Shown piece after piece: positions 44,955-53,510 of a DNA stretch of 64,000 nt. The stretch's first letter is position 1. The number at the start of each line of letters is the position of its first letter. Below the pieces are notes generated by a model. It was not told where the DNA came from. It searched no databases and worked only from the letters and a program-made list of their open reading frames with translations. This stretch comes from Flavobacteriaceae bacterium (GTDB lineage Bacteria; Bacteroidota; Bacteroidia; Flavobacteriales; Flavobacteriaceae): positions 62,001 to 126,000 of the forward strand of contig JABSPK010000007.1 of assembly GCA_013214065.1 (NCBI GenBank), written 5' to 3'. Made by a program: the position numbers and the translations under genes.

Positions 44955-45683
44955 TCACTTCGCGATTTGGGCTTCGTTCCGATAAACGGAGGTCATCTCG
45001 ATCATGGCCGTTAAATGCGCATGCAATCGCTTGACATCCTCCCCTTCGATACACCATCGGTATCGGCCGATTTTTTCACCGATCCGACTTTGTAAACCCC
45101 TGAAGTCAAAGCCTTCCGTGGTCGGGCTTACGTGTTCGGGATTTGGAAAGTGATCGGCAGCCCATTCCGTAATGCCATAGCCATACTCCCAAGCCATACG
45201 TTCTTCCTCTTTGTAATCTTTAATGACATCATCCCAACTTACGATCAATTTGCGCAAACTATCGTTTTGAATGAGGTTTAGATCACCCGAATTGATAATC
45301 GAACGTATAGTGCCTTGGTAGGGGTCGAAAGAAGGGCAATATAAAAAATCACGGAAGTTGGCTAAGAAGGCCTTTTGTTGGACCTTTTCCGAGTCCAAAG
45401 GAAATTCGGTGGCTATGGTTTCTCCGGCATTGACTAATACGAGGATGTTTTGCTGTACTTCATTGAATTGTTTTAGGTTGTCTTGCATCTCCACATTCAT
45501 CTGCTGGATCAAAAACCGTTCACGGTCCCGGTCCAATCGATCGGTATTCCAATTATTGATCTGCAGGGCTATCAAGATCCCGATGACCACTAAGATGATC
45601 TCACCCAACGCATACAAAAGGTATTTTGAGAATTTGTTCTCAGAAAGCAAAGATTGACGGATACGGCGGAAAAACTTTAGCAT
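44955..45683 (-). CDS. DUF6090 family protein, copy 1
   Basis: A 242-residue protein typical of the Bacteroidota DUF6090 family. The N-terminus FFRRIRQSLLSENKFSKYLL is followed by one membrane helix (LGEIILVVIGILIALQINNW, about residues 27-46). The remainder is a helical, probably periplasmic domain without catalytic signatures. Function unknown. Copy 2 lies immediately upstream (1-base gap, 45685), forming a duplicated pair. Confidence 0.85.
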   Translation of the reverse strand: MLKFFRRIRQSLLSENKFSKYLLYALGEIILVVIGILIALQINNWNTDRLDRDRERFLIQQMNVEMQDNLKQFNEVQQNILVLVNAGETIATEFPLDSEKVQQKAFLANFRDFLYCPSFDPYQGTIRSIINSGDLNLIQNDSLRKLIVSWDDVIKDYKEEERMAWEYGYGITEWAADHFPNPEHVSPTTEGFDFRGLQSRIGEKIGRYRWCIEGEDVKRLHAHLTAMIEMTSVYRNEAQIAK

Positions 45684-45684
45684 C

Positions 45685-46392
45685 TTATTCTTGGATCAAT
45701 TCTTTTAGTCGCTCCGCATTTTCAACGAATTCTTGCAAATAGCCTTTAGCGATACCGTAATGGACGAAATAATAACTCGCGACCCGATTTTTATAGTCCG
45801 TATCGGTCAGGGTGTATGCGATGAAGGTATCCAGGTTTCGACGCAAAATATAATCAGGGTACCAGCTGTGGTTTTGCTTCCAGTGTGAAAAGTTGTCTTC
45901 GATGTCCGAAATAATATAGTCGTTTAAAAATTCGAATCGGCTGGTCGTTAGGTTGTAAAATTCGGTAATGGCAATTTGTAGCGGGTCTTCGGCTGCCGTA
46001 TCGTCAGAAGCACTTTTTAAAAGATCGAAACCACGTGTCGTTACCCAAATCCGTGGCGCATAGGTGACCAAACTGAAGTAGGTAGAGTCGCTGTAGTCAT
46101 CCTTGCTCAATGTACCGTCGAGAACATGTTGGGTGTAGGGTTCCCTTCTTTCGTAGTATGCGATGATTTCATTAACGGCAGCAATATCACCTTCCAGATC
46201 GGAATTGATCATCGCGTAAATGGTCTGTCGCTTCTTATCGGCTTTCTTTTGTTCGTTCCAGTTGTTGACCTGAAGGGCGATCAATATCCCGATGACCACC
46301 AAAACGATTTCCCCGAACGCATACTTGAGGTATTTGGCCGATCGACCTCTAAAGAGCAGATTTTCGCGAATACGCCTGAAAAATTTGGCCAT
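45685..46392 (-). CDS. DUF6090 family protein, copy 2
   Basis: A 235-residue paralogue of the preceding gene with the same design: basic N-terminus (KFFRRIRENLLFRGRSAKYL), single membrane helix (FGEIVLVVIGILIALQVNNW) and a helical C-terminal domain. The two share little sequence beyond the N-terminus, so the duplication is old or they diverged quickly. The genes are separated by one base. Confidence 0.85.
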   Translation of the reverse strand: MAKFFRRIRENLLFRGRSAKYLKYAFGEIVLVVIGILIALQVNNWNEQKKADKKRQTIYAMINSDLEGDIAAVNEIIAYYERREPYTQHVLDGTLSKDDYSDSTYFSLVTYAPRIWVTTRGFDLLKSASDDTAAEDPLQIAITEFYNLTTSRFEFLNDYIISDIEDNFSHWKQNHSWYPDYILRRNLDTFIAYTLTDTDYKNRVASYYFVHYGIAKGYLQEFVENAERLKELIQE

Positions 46393-46448
46393 GTGGGTAC
46401 GGTTGACGTTGTAAGGTAAGAAATTTACCCATATGCCATGCTGCGAAA

Positions 46449-47576
46449 TTAAGGGTGTTCGGGCTGTGCCGTTTCGATTTTAGGGTCAGCGAGTCGGATC
46501 AAGGTCGATTTCTTGCGCAGGTATCCCACGAACGGATATACCATGCCCATACCCATGAACACGATCGCCGTAAGGATAAGATTGGCCGTAGGCACGAATA
46601 GGGAACCGCTGTTCAAGACGCCCAAGATGATCGAGGTCGAAAAAGGGAACGAAAGGGCCAATAAGGCCACCGCATACCCGCTGTCAAAGGTTTTCACCCT
46701 TTTGCCCTTTTCGAGTTTATCGACAATCGCGATATGGGCGTAAGGCCAAAAACTACAGGCACTTAGACCGAAAGCGAGCATCAGCAACACTTCTTCTTGC
46801 AGTTGTGGACCGAAAAGCGGTTTCACCATACCCACCAACAAGAAAACAAGGCCTGCACGAAGCAGGAGAACCGATGCGATCTGGGCGAATTGGTGTTTTT
46901 TGAATTTCACCGCCAAACCGATGAACAATAACACCAAGGGCGTCATCATCAGACTGAGTTTGGAGAGGCTATCAGCGAAAATGAAAGGTATCGTATCCAT
47001 CGTCAGACCGAAACCCAATAAAATCAGTGCTAAAGCGATGAACAGGTTTACAGGTTCGGTGACCAGGGTCTTTAGCAAAGATGCCAGTTTCGCTTTGCCG
47101 GCCGTATTTTGGATTTGGTTCTTCTGATAGTACCAGCGCATGGCGATCAAATAGAGTACGATCAAAACGAATACTTTGTTTCCTAGATCGGCCATGGCCA
47201 CTTTGGCCAATGCGCCATCACTAAGGAATTCAAGAACAAATGGAAAACAGGAGAGGCCAGGTGCCAAGGAGGGCATCAACAAGCGGGCGGTGCGAAATGC
47301 AGGCGTATCTTTTCGAACCCCGATGATCCGTAAGACGAATGGGGAAATGCCGAATAGGACCACATTGAAGGCTAGGGCGAACAAAGGCAACAGCAAAAGC
47401 GTCATATCGATCCGGATACCCAATAATGCGATACAGATGATCGCCGGAAGGGCGAGGTTCAAGATGATTTTTTTGATTCCGTTGATTTCCTCAGGGGCCT
47501 TGAATTTCGTTTTTAAGGCCAAGCCCAATGCGATGAAAATCAGGAAAACAAGGGTTTTTTCCAGTCCGACTTCCAT
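46449..47576 (-). CDS. Permease-like membrane protein
   Basis: A 375-residue protein with about ten predicted membrane helices. The arrangement (two five-helix halves, with helix 1 VFLIFIALGLALKTKFKAPE) resembles the auxin-efflux/AEC-type or bile-acid-sodium-symporter-like permeases. I do not recognise a specific substrate motif. It starts 2 bases after the aminotransferase gene stops, so they probably form an operon. This suggests export or import of the aminotransferase substrate or product. Confidence 0.8.
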   Translation of the reverse strand: MEVGLEKTLVFLIFIALGLALKTKFKAPEEINGIKKIILNLALPAIICIALLGIRIDMTLLLLPLFALAFNVVLFGISPFVLRIIGVRKDTPAFRTARLLMPSLAPGLSCFPFVLEFLSDGALAKVAMADLGNKVFVLIVLYLIAMRWYYQKNQIQNTAGKAKLASLLKTLVTEPVNLFIALALILLGFGLTMDTIPFIFADSLSKLSLMMTPLVLLFIGLAVKFKKHQFAQIASVLLLRAGLVFLLVGMVKPLFGPQLQEEVLLMLAFGLSACSFWPYAHIAIVDKLEKGKRVKTFDSGYAVALLALSFPFSTSIILGVLNSGSLFVPTANLILTAIVFMGMGMVYPFVGYLRKKSTLIRLADPKIETAQPEHP

Positions 47577-47578
47577 GT

Positions 47579-48760
47579 TTAGACCATTACCTTGGCGAGG
47601 GCTTGGGTGAACAATTTCATCTCATCAAGGGTGCCCATACTGACCCGGCACCATTTCTTATCAAAGAATTGGAAGGCCCTCACCCCGACTTTTTCGGCGG
47701 TCATCTTATCGAGAAAGGCCTTGCCCTCCATTTCGATCGGAAAAATCATAAAACTGGTATGGGAGGGTACCGGTTCAAACCCCATGCTTTTCAAGGTTTT
47801 GAAGGTATACGATCTAGCCTCGGCGTTTCGTTCTCTTGAGGTCGTCAGAAACTCGGTGTCGTCCATCGCGGCTAAAGCGGCGAAAACCGATGGATAGCTG
47901 ATTCCCATTCCGGCTCGGGTAATGCGTTGTAATTCATTCAGGGTCTTTTCTTGGGCAACGGCATATCCGACACGCAGCCCCGCCATACCGTGAATTTTAG
48001 AAAAGGTCCTGGCTATGATGACGTTCTTGCCTTCGTTGACCAAGGAGACCATACTGTGTTTGGCGCCTTCATCCAAAAACCACAAATAAGCCTCGTCGAC
48101 GAATACGGGCACTTGTTCAGATACCCTAGAGCAAAATTCCAACAGTGCCTTACTATCGGTAATGGTTCCGGTGGGATTGTTGGGATTGCAGATATAGATC
48201 AATTTGGTTTCCGAATCGATAGCCTGTTCCATTGCCTCGAGATCATGCGACCAATCGTCTTTCAGCGGAACGGGTTTCCAAGTGCCTCCCGCGGCTTCGG
48301 CTACGCGTATCAATGACATATAGGCCGGGTCGGCCGAGACCACGTTGCCCCCGTTCATAAAAAGGACCATGGCGGTCTTTTCGAGTAAATCAGAAGAACC
48401 GGGCCCCATCATGATGTTCTTTGGACTCACGTTTTCGAACGTGGCGATCTTTTCGATCAATTGAAAGAGTTCTTTCCACGCATAGCGGTTACCTCCGGCA
48501 GCGGCATTTTTGAGGGCCTCCAATGCCATGGGCGAGGGCCCGTATGGATTTTCATTGGCGTTGAGTTTGGCCTCAAGGGGTGGAAATTCCCGAACGACAT
48601 CGGGTAGGAATTCCTTAAAGAACGGACTATAGACCGCATTGCCAGCTTCATCTAGGGTCAAGGGCAGGGTTTCGTTTCTGGAAAACCCCAAATAGGGTGC
48701 GGCCAAGAACCCGCCGGCGGTCAGCGCCGAGGTTTTCAGCCAGTTTCTTCGATTGATCAT
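47579..48760 (-). CDS. Tat-type exported HisC-like aminotransferase
   Basis: A 393-residue class I/II aminotransferase from the ATG at 48760. The mature enzyme has the fold of histidinol-phosphate aminotransferase; the PLP lysine lies in ARTFSKIHGMAGLRVGYAVA near residue 255, and LIYICNPNNPTGT and FVDEAYLWFLDEG are family-typical. The unusual feature is the N-terminus: INRRNWLKTSALTAGGFLAA is a twin-arginine signal peptide, so the enzyme is likely periplasmic. True HisC works in the cytoplasm. The permease gene 2 bases downstream suggests a paired role. Substrate unknown. Confidence 0.85.
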   Translation of the reverse strand: MINRRNWLKTSALTAGGFLAAPYLGFSRNETLPLTLDEAGNAVYSPFFKEFLPDVVREFPPLEAKLNANENPYGPSPMALEALKNAAAGGNRYAWKELFQLIEKIATFENVSPKNIMMGPGSSDLLEKTAMVLFMNGGNVVSADPAYMSLIRVAEAAGGTWKPVPLKDDWSHDLEAMEQAIDSETKLIYICNPNNPTGTITDSKALLEFCSRVSEQVPVFVDEAYLWFLDEGAKHSMVSLVNEGKNVIIARTFSKIHGMAGLRVGYAVAQEKTLNELQRITRAGMGISYPSVFAALAAMDDTEFLTTSRERNAEARSYTFKTLKSMGFEPVPSHTSFMIFPIEMEGKAFLDKMTAEKVGVRAFQFFDKKWCRVSMGTLDEMKLFTQALAKVMV

Positions 48761-48930
48761 TGATTTCGACACGGGTTGGATGTTTTTTGGATTAGCGTTA
48801 CCCAAGTTAGTGGCGCATGCCAAAAAATCCTATGGTAATCCCATAAAAATCAACCACTTAAAATGATAAATCAAAAAAAATAAGCTTGAAAAAAAACGAA
48901 GTGTTCAAAGTTGAACAACGGAAATCGGGT

Positions 48931-49950
48931 TTATAAGGCCGATTTGAACTGCTCTAAAAAGCGGACGTCGTTTTCACTGAGCAGACGGATATCGGAGATT
49001 TGATGCAACAAGAGTGCGATTCGATCGATACCCATTCCGAAGGCGAATCCGGAATAGACTTCCGGGTCGATGCCGCAGTTTTGCAAGACATTGGGGTCTA
49101 CCATGCCACAGCCCATGATCTCTAACCAGCCGGTACCCTTTGTCATTCGATAATCGGTTTCCGTTTCCAATCCCCAATACACATCCACCTCGGCGCTGGG
49201 TTCCGTGAACGGGAAGTATGATGGGCGCAACCTGATTTTAGACTTTCCGAACATTTCTGAGGTAAAATGCTGTAGGGTTTGTTTGAGATCCGCAAAGGAT
49301 ACATCCTTATCGACATACAACCCTTCGACTTGATGGAAGAAGCAGTGGGATCGGGCCGAAATCGCTTCATTTCGATATACCCTACCCGGTGATATGGTTC
49401 GAATGGGAGGTTGGTTCGCTTCCATATAACGGACCTGTACCGATGAGGTATGCGTTCGTAATAGGATATCGGGATCGGTCTGTACGAAGAAGGTATCCTG
49501 CATATCCCTCGCCGGATGGTGTTCTGGCAGGTTCAAGGCAGTGAAATTATGCCAGTCATTTTCGATTTCAGGGCCTTCTGACACATTGAACCCAATGCGT
49601 GAGAAAATGGAAATGATCCGGTTCTTTACGATGGAAATAGGATGTCTTGCCCCGAGTTCCAAAGCTTCCCCTGGCCGCGTGAGATCTCCATATTTTCCAA
49701 CGACCGCCTGGTTATCGGAAAGGCTTTCCTTTAAGGTCTCGACCTTTTCTTGTGCCGCGTTCTTCAGTTGATTGATGGCTTGGCCATAGGCCTTCTTCCC
49801 CTCATTGGGAACGTTCTTGAATTCGGCGAAGAATTCGTTCAAAAGGCCTTTCTTACCCAAATAGGTAATGCGAAAGGTCTCGACTTCATCAAGTGATGAA
49901 GCGGTGAACTTAGAAACGGTTTCCAAATGTTCCTTAATGGTCTCAATCAT
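48931..49950 (-). CDS. pheS: Phenylalanine-tRNA ligase alpha subunit
   Basis: A 339-residue class II synthetase alpha subunit from the ATG at 49950 (MIETIKEHLE); the frame upstream to 49992 is unlikely. The N-terminal coiled coil (residues about 1-85) binds tRNA-Phe. Class II motif 2 is RTISPGRVYRNEAISARSHC (near residue 200) and motif 3 is SGFAFGMGIDRIALLLH (near residue 305). It charges tRNA-Phe together with the beta subunit, which is not in the window. Confidence 0.97.
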   Translation of the reverse strand: MIETIKEHLETVSKFTASSLDEVETFRITYLGKKGLLNEFFAEFKNVPNEGKKAYGQAINQLKNAAQEKVETLKESLSDNQAVVGKYGDLTRPGEALELGARHPISIVKNRIISIFSRIGFNVSEGPEIENDWHNFTALNLPEHHPARDMQDTFFVQTDPDILLRTHTSSVQVRYMEANQPPIRTISPGRVYRNEAISARSHCFFHQVEGLYVDKDVSFADLKQTLQHFTSEMFGKSKIRLRPSYFPFTEPSAEVDVYWGLETETDYRMTKGTGWLEIMGCGMVDPNVLQNCGIDPEVYSGFAFGMGIDRIALLLHQISDIRLLSENDVRFLEQFKSAL

Positions 49951-50036
49951 TGTCGATTGCGTTAATGAGCCGACAAATTTAACAATTTGCACTAGAAAGC
50001 CGAAGGAATTTCGCCTTCCCCGCCATTTGGAGTATT

Positions 50037-50070
50037 AAAAAAGGCCGTAGTCGCACCGACCACGGCCTTT
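50037..50070 (-). terminator. Intrinsic terminator after carbonic anhydrase
   Basis: AAAGGCCGT (50040-50048) pairs with ACGGCCTTT (50062-50070), and the inner loop holds a further GC-rich pair. On the minus strand it is followed by TTTTTAATA. It lies 26 bases downstream of the carbonic anhydrase stop. Confidence 0.75.
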
Positions 50071-50095
50071 CCGTTTGTTCTAACGGATGTATGCG

Positions 50096-50722
50096 TTAAA
50101 AGAAATGCACGCGGCCGTCGGCGATATCGTACATGGCGCCAACAATGGCGATTTCCTTGTTTTCTTCCATCTCGCGTAAGACCGTACTTCGGTCACGAAT
50201 GGCCTGAATGGTCAAAGCGACGTTCTTTTCGGCCACGGTGTTGACAAAGGTACTGTTCTTGGAAGTACGCTCCTCAGCTGATGCCGGTTCCGCAACCGCG
50301 TCTACCGCCGTTCGGATCCTACTCAACAACAAGGTCAGGTTACCGAGTCGGGCATCATCGACCGCGCCTTTGACTGCCCCACAACTGGTGTGGCCTAGCA
50401 CGACGATTACTTTCGTGCCTGCGAGTTTACAGGCAAACTCCATACTGCCCAGCAAATCTTCGTTGACGATATTACCGGCAACACGGGCACTGAAGATATC
50501 ACCTACGCCTTGATCGAAGACCAATTCGGCAGAGACCCGTGAATCGATGCAACTTAATATGGTCGCAAAGGGGTATTGACCGGTAGCGGTCTGTGATACT
50601 TGGGCCAAAAGGTCGCGATCCGCCATTTTCTTGGAAACGAACCGTTCGTTTCCTTCTTTGAGCAGGGCTATGGCCCCTTCCGGAGAAAGGGCGGCTTGTG
50701 TTTCTTTTGTTTGTGTTATCAT
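50096..50722 (-). CDS. Beta-class carbonic anhydrase
   Basis: A 208-residue zinc enzyme that interconverts CO2 and bicarbonate. Zinc ligands are Cys in ILSCIDSRVSAE (near residue 57) and His/Cys in VVLGHTSCGAVKGA (near residue 112). The catalytic Asp/Arg pair is in the same first segment (C-I-D-S-R). It starts one base after the SulP gene stops; a transporter and a carbonic anhydrase together are a known arrangement for bicarbonate use. Confidence 0.93.
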   Translation of the reverse strand: MITQTKETQAALSPEGAIALLKEGNERFVSKKMADRDLLAQVSQTATGQYPFATILSCIDSRVSAELVFDQGVGDIFSARVAGNIVNEDLLGSMEFACKLAGTKVIVVLGHTSCGAVKGAVDDARLGNLTLLLSRIRTAVDAVAEPASAEERTSKNSTFVNTVAEKNVALTIQAIRDRSTVLREMEENKEIAIVGAMYDIADGRVHFF

Positions 50723-50723
50723 G

Positions 50724-52319
50724 TTATGCGGTTTTCTTTTTTCTCAGATTAAAAAATTCAATGTAACTCGGCGGATTCTCAACGATGCCCCGTTCAGAAA
50801 CCAATTTGATGTCGATGTTCCGTTCCTTGGCTTTCGATGAAAAATCTTCGAGGATTTCGATGATATCGTTATCCAAATAACGGGTTTTGCGAACATCAAG
50901 TTCAAGATAGGAATCTTCAGGGATTCGATCCAACTCCTTTAAGATGGCCCCTTTGTTGAAGAAGGTTACCTCTTCGGCCAAGGTCATTTTCATTCGATGG
51001 CTGCCGTTGCTCTTGTCTTCAATGTGCAAGAAGTGGGAGTTTTGGTAGCTTTTGATCAGGATGACCACGATGCCAACCGCAAGACCGAGACCGATACCGA
51101 CCAAGAGATCGGTAAATACGATGCCGACCACGGTTACGGTAAAAGGAACGAACTGTTTCCATCCCAAATTATACATCTTCTTGAATAGTGAGGGTTTAGC
51201 CAGTTTATAACCCACGATGAACAGTACGGCAGCCAATACCGATAGCGGAATTTGGTTCAATAAGGTGGGGATCAACATCACCGAGATCAATAGGAAAAAC
51301 CCATGGATGATGGCCGACATTTTCGTTTTGCCCCCAGACTGGATGTTGGCTGAACTACGAACGATTACCTGGGTGATCGGAATACCTCCGATCATACCTG
51401 AAAGGATGTTACCCGATCCTTGCGCCAGCAATTCACGATTGGTCGGGGTCACCCGTTTTTTAGGGTCCAATTTATCGGTGGCCTCGACGCAAAGGAGTGT
51501 CTCAAGACTTGCGACCAATGCTATGGTAAAGGCGGTGATCCAAATCTCACCTTTTCCTATGGCCGAAAAATCAGGAAAACTGAACTGGCCGATAAAACTG
51601 TCAAAGCTGTCAGGAACGGGCACGCTGACCAAATGCTCTTCCGAAATGGCCAATGATGACGAATCCTTGGTCAGGATGTAAAAAACGATTCCGACGATGA
51701 CAGCGACCAAGGGCCCCTGGACCAACTGAAAGAACCGCCCTTTTTTGGAAAGGACATTGTTCCATAAGATCAGGATGAACATCGCTATGACGGCTACGAT
51801 GGTAGCTCCCAAGGTGAAATTTCCGCTCAAAATACCACTGATGGTATTGAAGATTTCCGAAAAGGTATTTTCACCATCGATTTGGAAGAACGCGAAGTCA
51901 CCTTCAGGGTCTTTGTCAAAACCGAAGAAATACGGGATTTGTTTTAGAATGATGATGATACCGATACCTGTGAGCATGCCTTTGATTACCGAAGAAGGAA
52001 AGTAATATCCTATGATCCCGGCTTTCAACAATCCGAAGATCATCTGGATAACGCCCCCTAAGACCACGGCTACCAAAAAGGGTTCATAACCTAGTGAGCT
52101 GATAGCGGCCAAAACGATGGCTGCCAGACCGGCTGCAGGTCCACTGACCCCGATTTGGGATCCACTTGCGGCACCGACCACGATCCCCCCGACGATTCCG
52201 GCGATAAGACCGGAGAAAAGGGGTGCCCCACTGGCCAAGGCGATACCCAAACACAAAGGAAGGGCAACGAAAAACACCACGATACTTGCGGGCAGGTCAT
52301 TTTTTAAATTCTTGAACAT
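50724..52319 (-). CDS. SulP-family anion transporter
   Basis: A 531-residue SulP/SLC26-type membrane protein. Twelve or more helices fill residues about 10-430, with ISGPAAGLAAIVLAAISSLG (the family's central motif) near residue 58. The last 100 residues form a STAS domain (TLAEEVTFFNKGAILKELDR, YLELDVRKTRYLDNDIIEIL). Relatives such as BicA take up bicarbonate with sodium. Pairing with the carbonic anhydrase makes bicarbonate the most plausible substrate, but sulfate is not excluded. Confidence 0.92.
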   Translation of the reverse strand: MFKNLKNDLPASIVVFFVALPLCLGIALASGAPLFSGLIAGIVGGIVVGAASGSQIGVSGPAAGLAAIVLAAISSLGYEPFLVAVVLGGVIQMIFGLLKAGIIGYYFPSSVIKGMLTGIGIIIILKQIPYFFGFDKDPEGDFAFFQIDGENTFSEIFNTISGILSGNFTLGATIVAVIAMFILILWNNVLSKKGRFFQLVQGPLVAVIVGIVFYILTKDSSSLAISEEHLVSVPVPDSFDSFIGQFSFPDFSAIGKGEIWITAFTIALVASLETLLCVEATDKLDPKKRVTPTNRELLAQGSGNILSGMIGGIPITQVIVRSSANIQSGGKTKMSAIIHGFFLLISVMLIPTLLNQIPLSVLAAVLFIVGYKLAKPSLFKKMYNLGWKQFVPFTVTVVGIVFTDLLVGIGLGLAVGIVVILIKSYQNSHFLHIEDKSNGSHRMKMTLAEEVTFFNKGAILKELDRIPEDSYLELDVRKTRYLDNDIIEILEDFSSKAKERNIDIKLVSERGIVENPPSYIEFFNLRKKKTA

Positions 52320-52394
52320 AAAAGTAGTTTTTTGTCTTCGTTGGTTGTTGCTTGAAATGAAGACAGTTAATAATTAGGATGTTTTCTGGAGCGG

Positions 52395-52694
52395 TTAGGC
52401 GAACGGTTCCGGAGGGGGTAGTACCACTTCGTGGTTGCCTTCGGAAAGCGAGATAAGGGCCGTCATACTGACGGATGCCGTTTGTTCGCTTGCGTAAAGG
52501 GCGAGAAGGCTTTCTATGGGAAGAACACCGTCTTTTTCCCCGATTTTGAGTTCATTCTCACTGCTGTTCTCTTCTTCGTTCAGATCGACGACCAACGATA
52601 GGTCGTTCTTGGCGAATACCAAGGCCTCTACCGAAGGGGCCAGTATCGAACAAATAAGCAAGGACGCTATGAATGAAAAAACCAGGGTTTTCAT
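52395..52694 (-). CDS. Small exported protein of unknown function
   Basis: A 99-residue protein with an N-terminal hydrophobic stretch (VFSFIASLLICSILAPSVEA) that is likely a signal peptide or anchor. The mature part is acidic (VVDLNEEENSSENELKIGEK) and ends VVLPPPEPFA. No known domain; it could be a small envelope protein. A perfect -7 box (52711-52718) lies 17 bases upstream, which favours it being real. It is separated from the SulP gene by 75 bases. Confidence 0.65.
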   Translation of the reverse strand: MKTLVFSFIASLLICSILAPSVEALVFAKNDLSLVVDLNEEENSSENELKIGEKDGVLPIESLLALYASEQTASVSMTALISLSEGNHEVVLPPPEPFA

Positions 52695-52710
52695 GAAATA
52701 CCTTCTAAAA

Positions 52711-52718
52711 CAAATATA
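52711..52718 (-). promoter_or_regulatory. -7 box upstream of the small exported protein
   Basis: TATATTTG on the minus strand, a full TAnnTTTG match, 17 bases upstream of the ATG at 52694. No TTG at typical spacing was found. Confidence 0.45.
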
Positions 52719-52751
52719 AAAGTAATACTATTGAAATCCTGTTAATTTTCT

Positions 52752-53510
52752 TTAAAAGTCTTTCAATAGTTTCAGGCTTTCCGCGGGAATCCAGCCGGTT
52801 TGGCCGTCAGCGATCCAGATTTTGTTCCACTCGTTCAAGGTTTCCAAGACATTGACCTTGGTGCCTTCATGTAAGGTGAATACTTTTTCGCTGCGTTCGT
52901 TGGGTTCTGAAGCGACCACGACTTCACGTTCGAATATAATGGCCGGATTGTCCGAAAGATGGTCTTGCCATTGCAGGTAGGCAAAAACCACCGATAGTCC
53001 GGCGAGGATCAGTGATACCACACTGGCAACGAACATCACCCGCTTCTGGGTGGCCCCGAACAAGGCGTAATACAAGAGGTAAGTGATAACAAAGGCCAAA
53101 ACGAGGAAAACGGTCAAATAGGCCCACTGGTCGAACGTCATGATATTGACCAGATTGTTGTATAATTTCGACCAGGGGGTTTCGGGCATAGTATCAATGG
53201 CATCGAGCCGCATGTTCTGCGCATAGCCAAGGTTGTTCAAGATTTCGGGATCGTTGGGCCGCAGCAACAAGGCCTTTTCGAAATAATAGATACTCGGACC
53301 GATTTCATTCAGTTTGTAATGGCAATTTCCCAAATTGAAGTAAAGGGAAGCCGAATGCTTTCCGTTTTTCAGGATCTCTTGGTAATAGTTGGCGGCTTTT
53401 TCAAAATTTCCATCGTTATACGCCTTGGTCGCCTGCACGAATAAGGTCTCGTTTTGGGCCTGGGCGCCGAGAGCGAAGCACAACATCACGATGAATATCC
53501 GGATCTTCAT
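52752..53510 (-). CDS. batE: BatE: TPR and SH3-type domain protein
   Basis: A 252-residue protein: signal peptide (MLCFALGAQAQ), TPR repeats at about residues 25-105 (ATKAYNDGNFEKAANYYQEI, ALLLRPNDPEILNNLGYAQN), two membrane helices around 130-180 and an SH3-like C-terminal domain (VFTLHEGTKVNVLETLNEWN). The order fits the BatE member of the Bat (aerotolerance) operon. Its start overlaps the BatD stop by ATGA. The last gene of the operon; the complex may respond to oxygen stress, though the biochemical role is not established. Confidence 0.88.
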   Translation of the reverse strand: MKIRIFIVMLCFALGAQAQNETLFVQATKAYNDGNFEKAANYYQEILKNGKHSASLYFNLGNCHYKLNEIGPSIYYFEKALLLRPNDPEILNNLGYAQNMRLDAIDTMPETPWSKLYNNLVNIMTFDQWAYLTVFLVLAFVITYLLYYALFGATQKRVMFVASVVSLILAGLSVVFAYLQWQDHLSDNPAIIFEREVVVASEPNERSEKVFTLHEGTKVNVLETLNEWNKIWIADGQTGWIPAESLKLLKDF

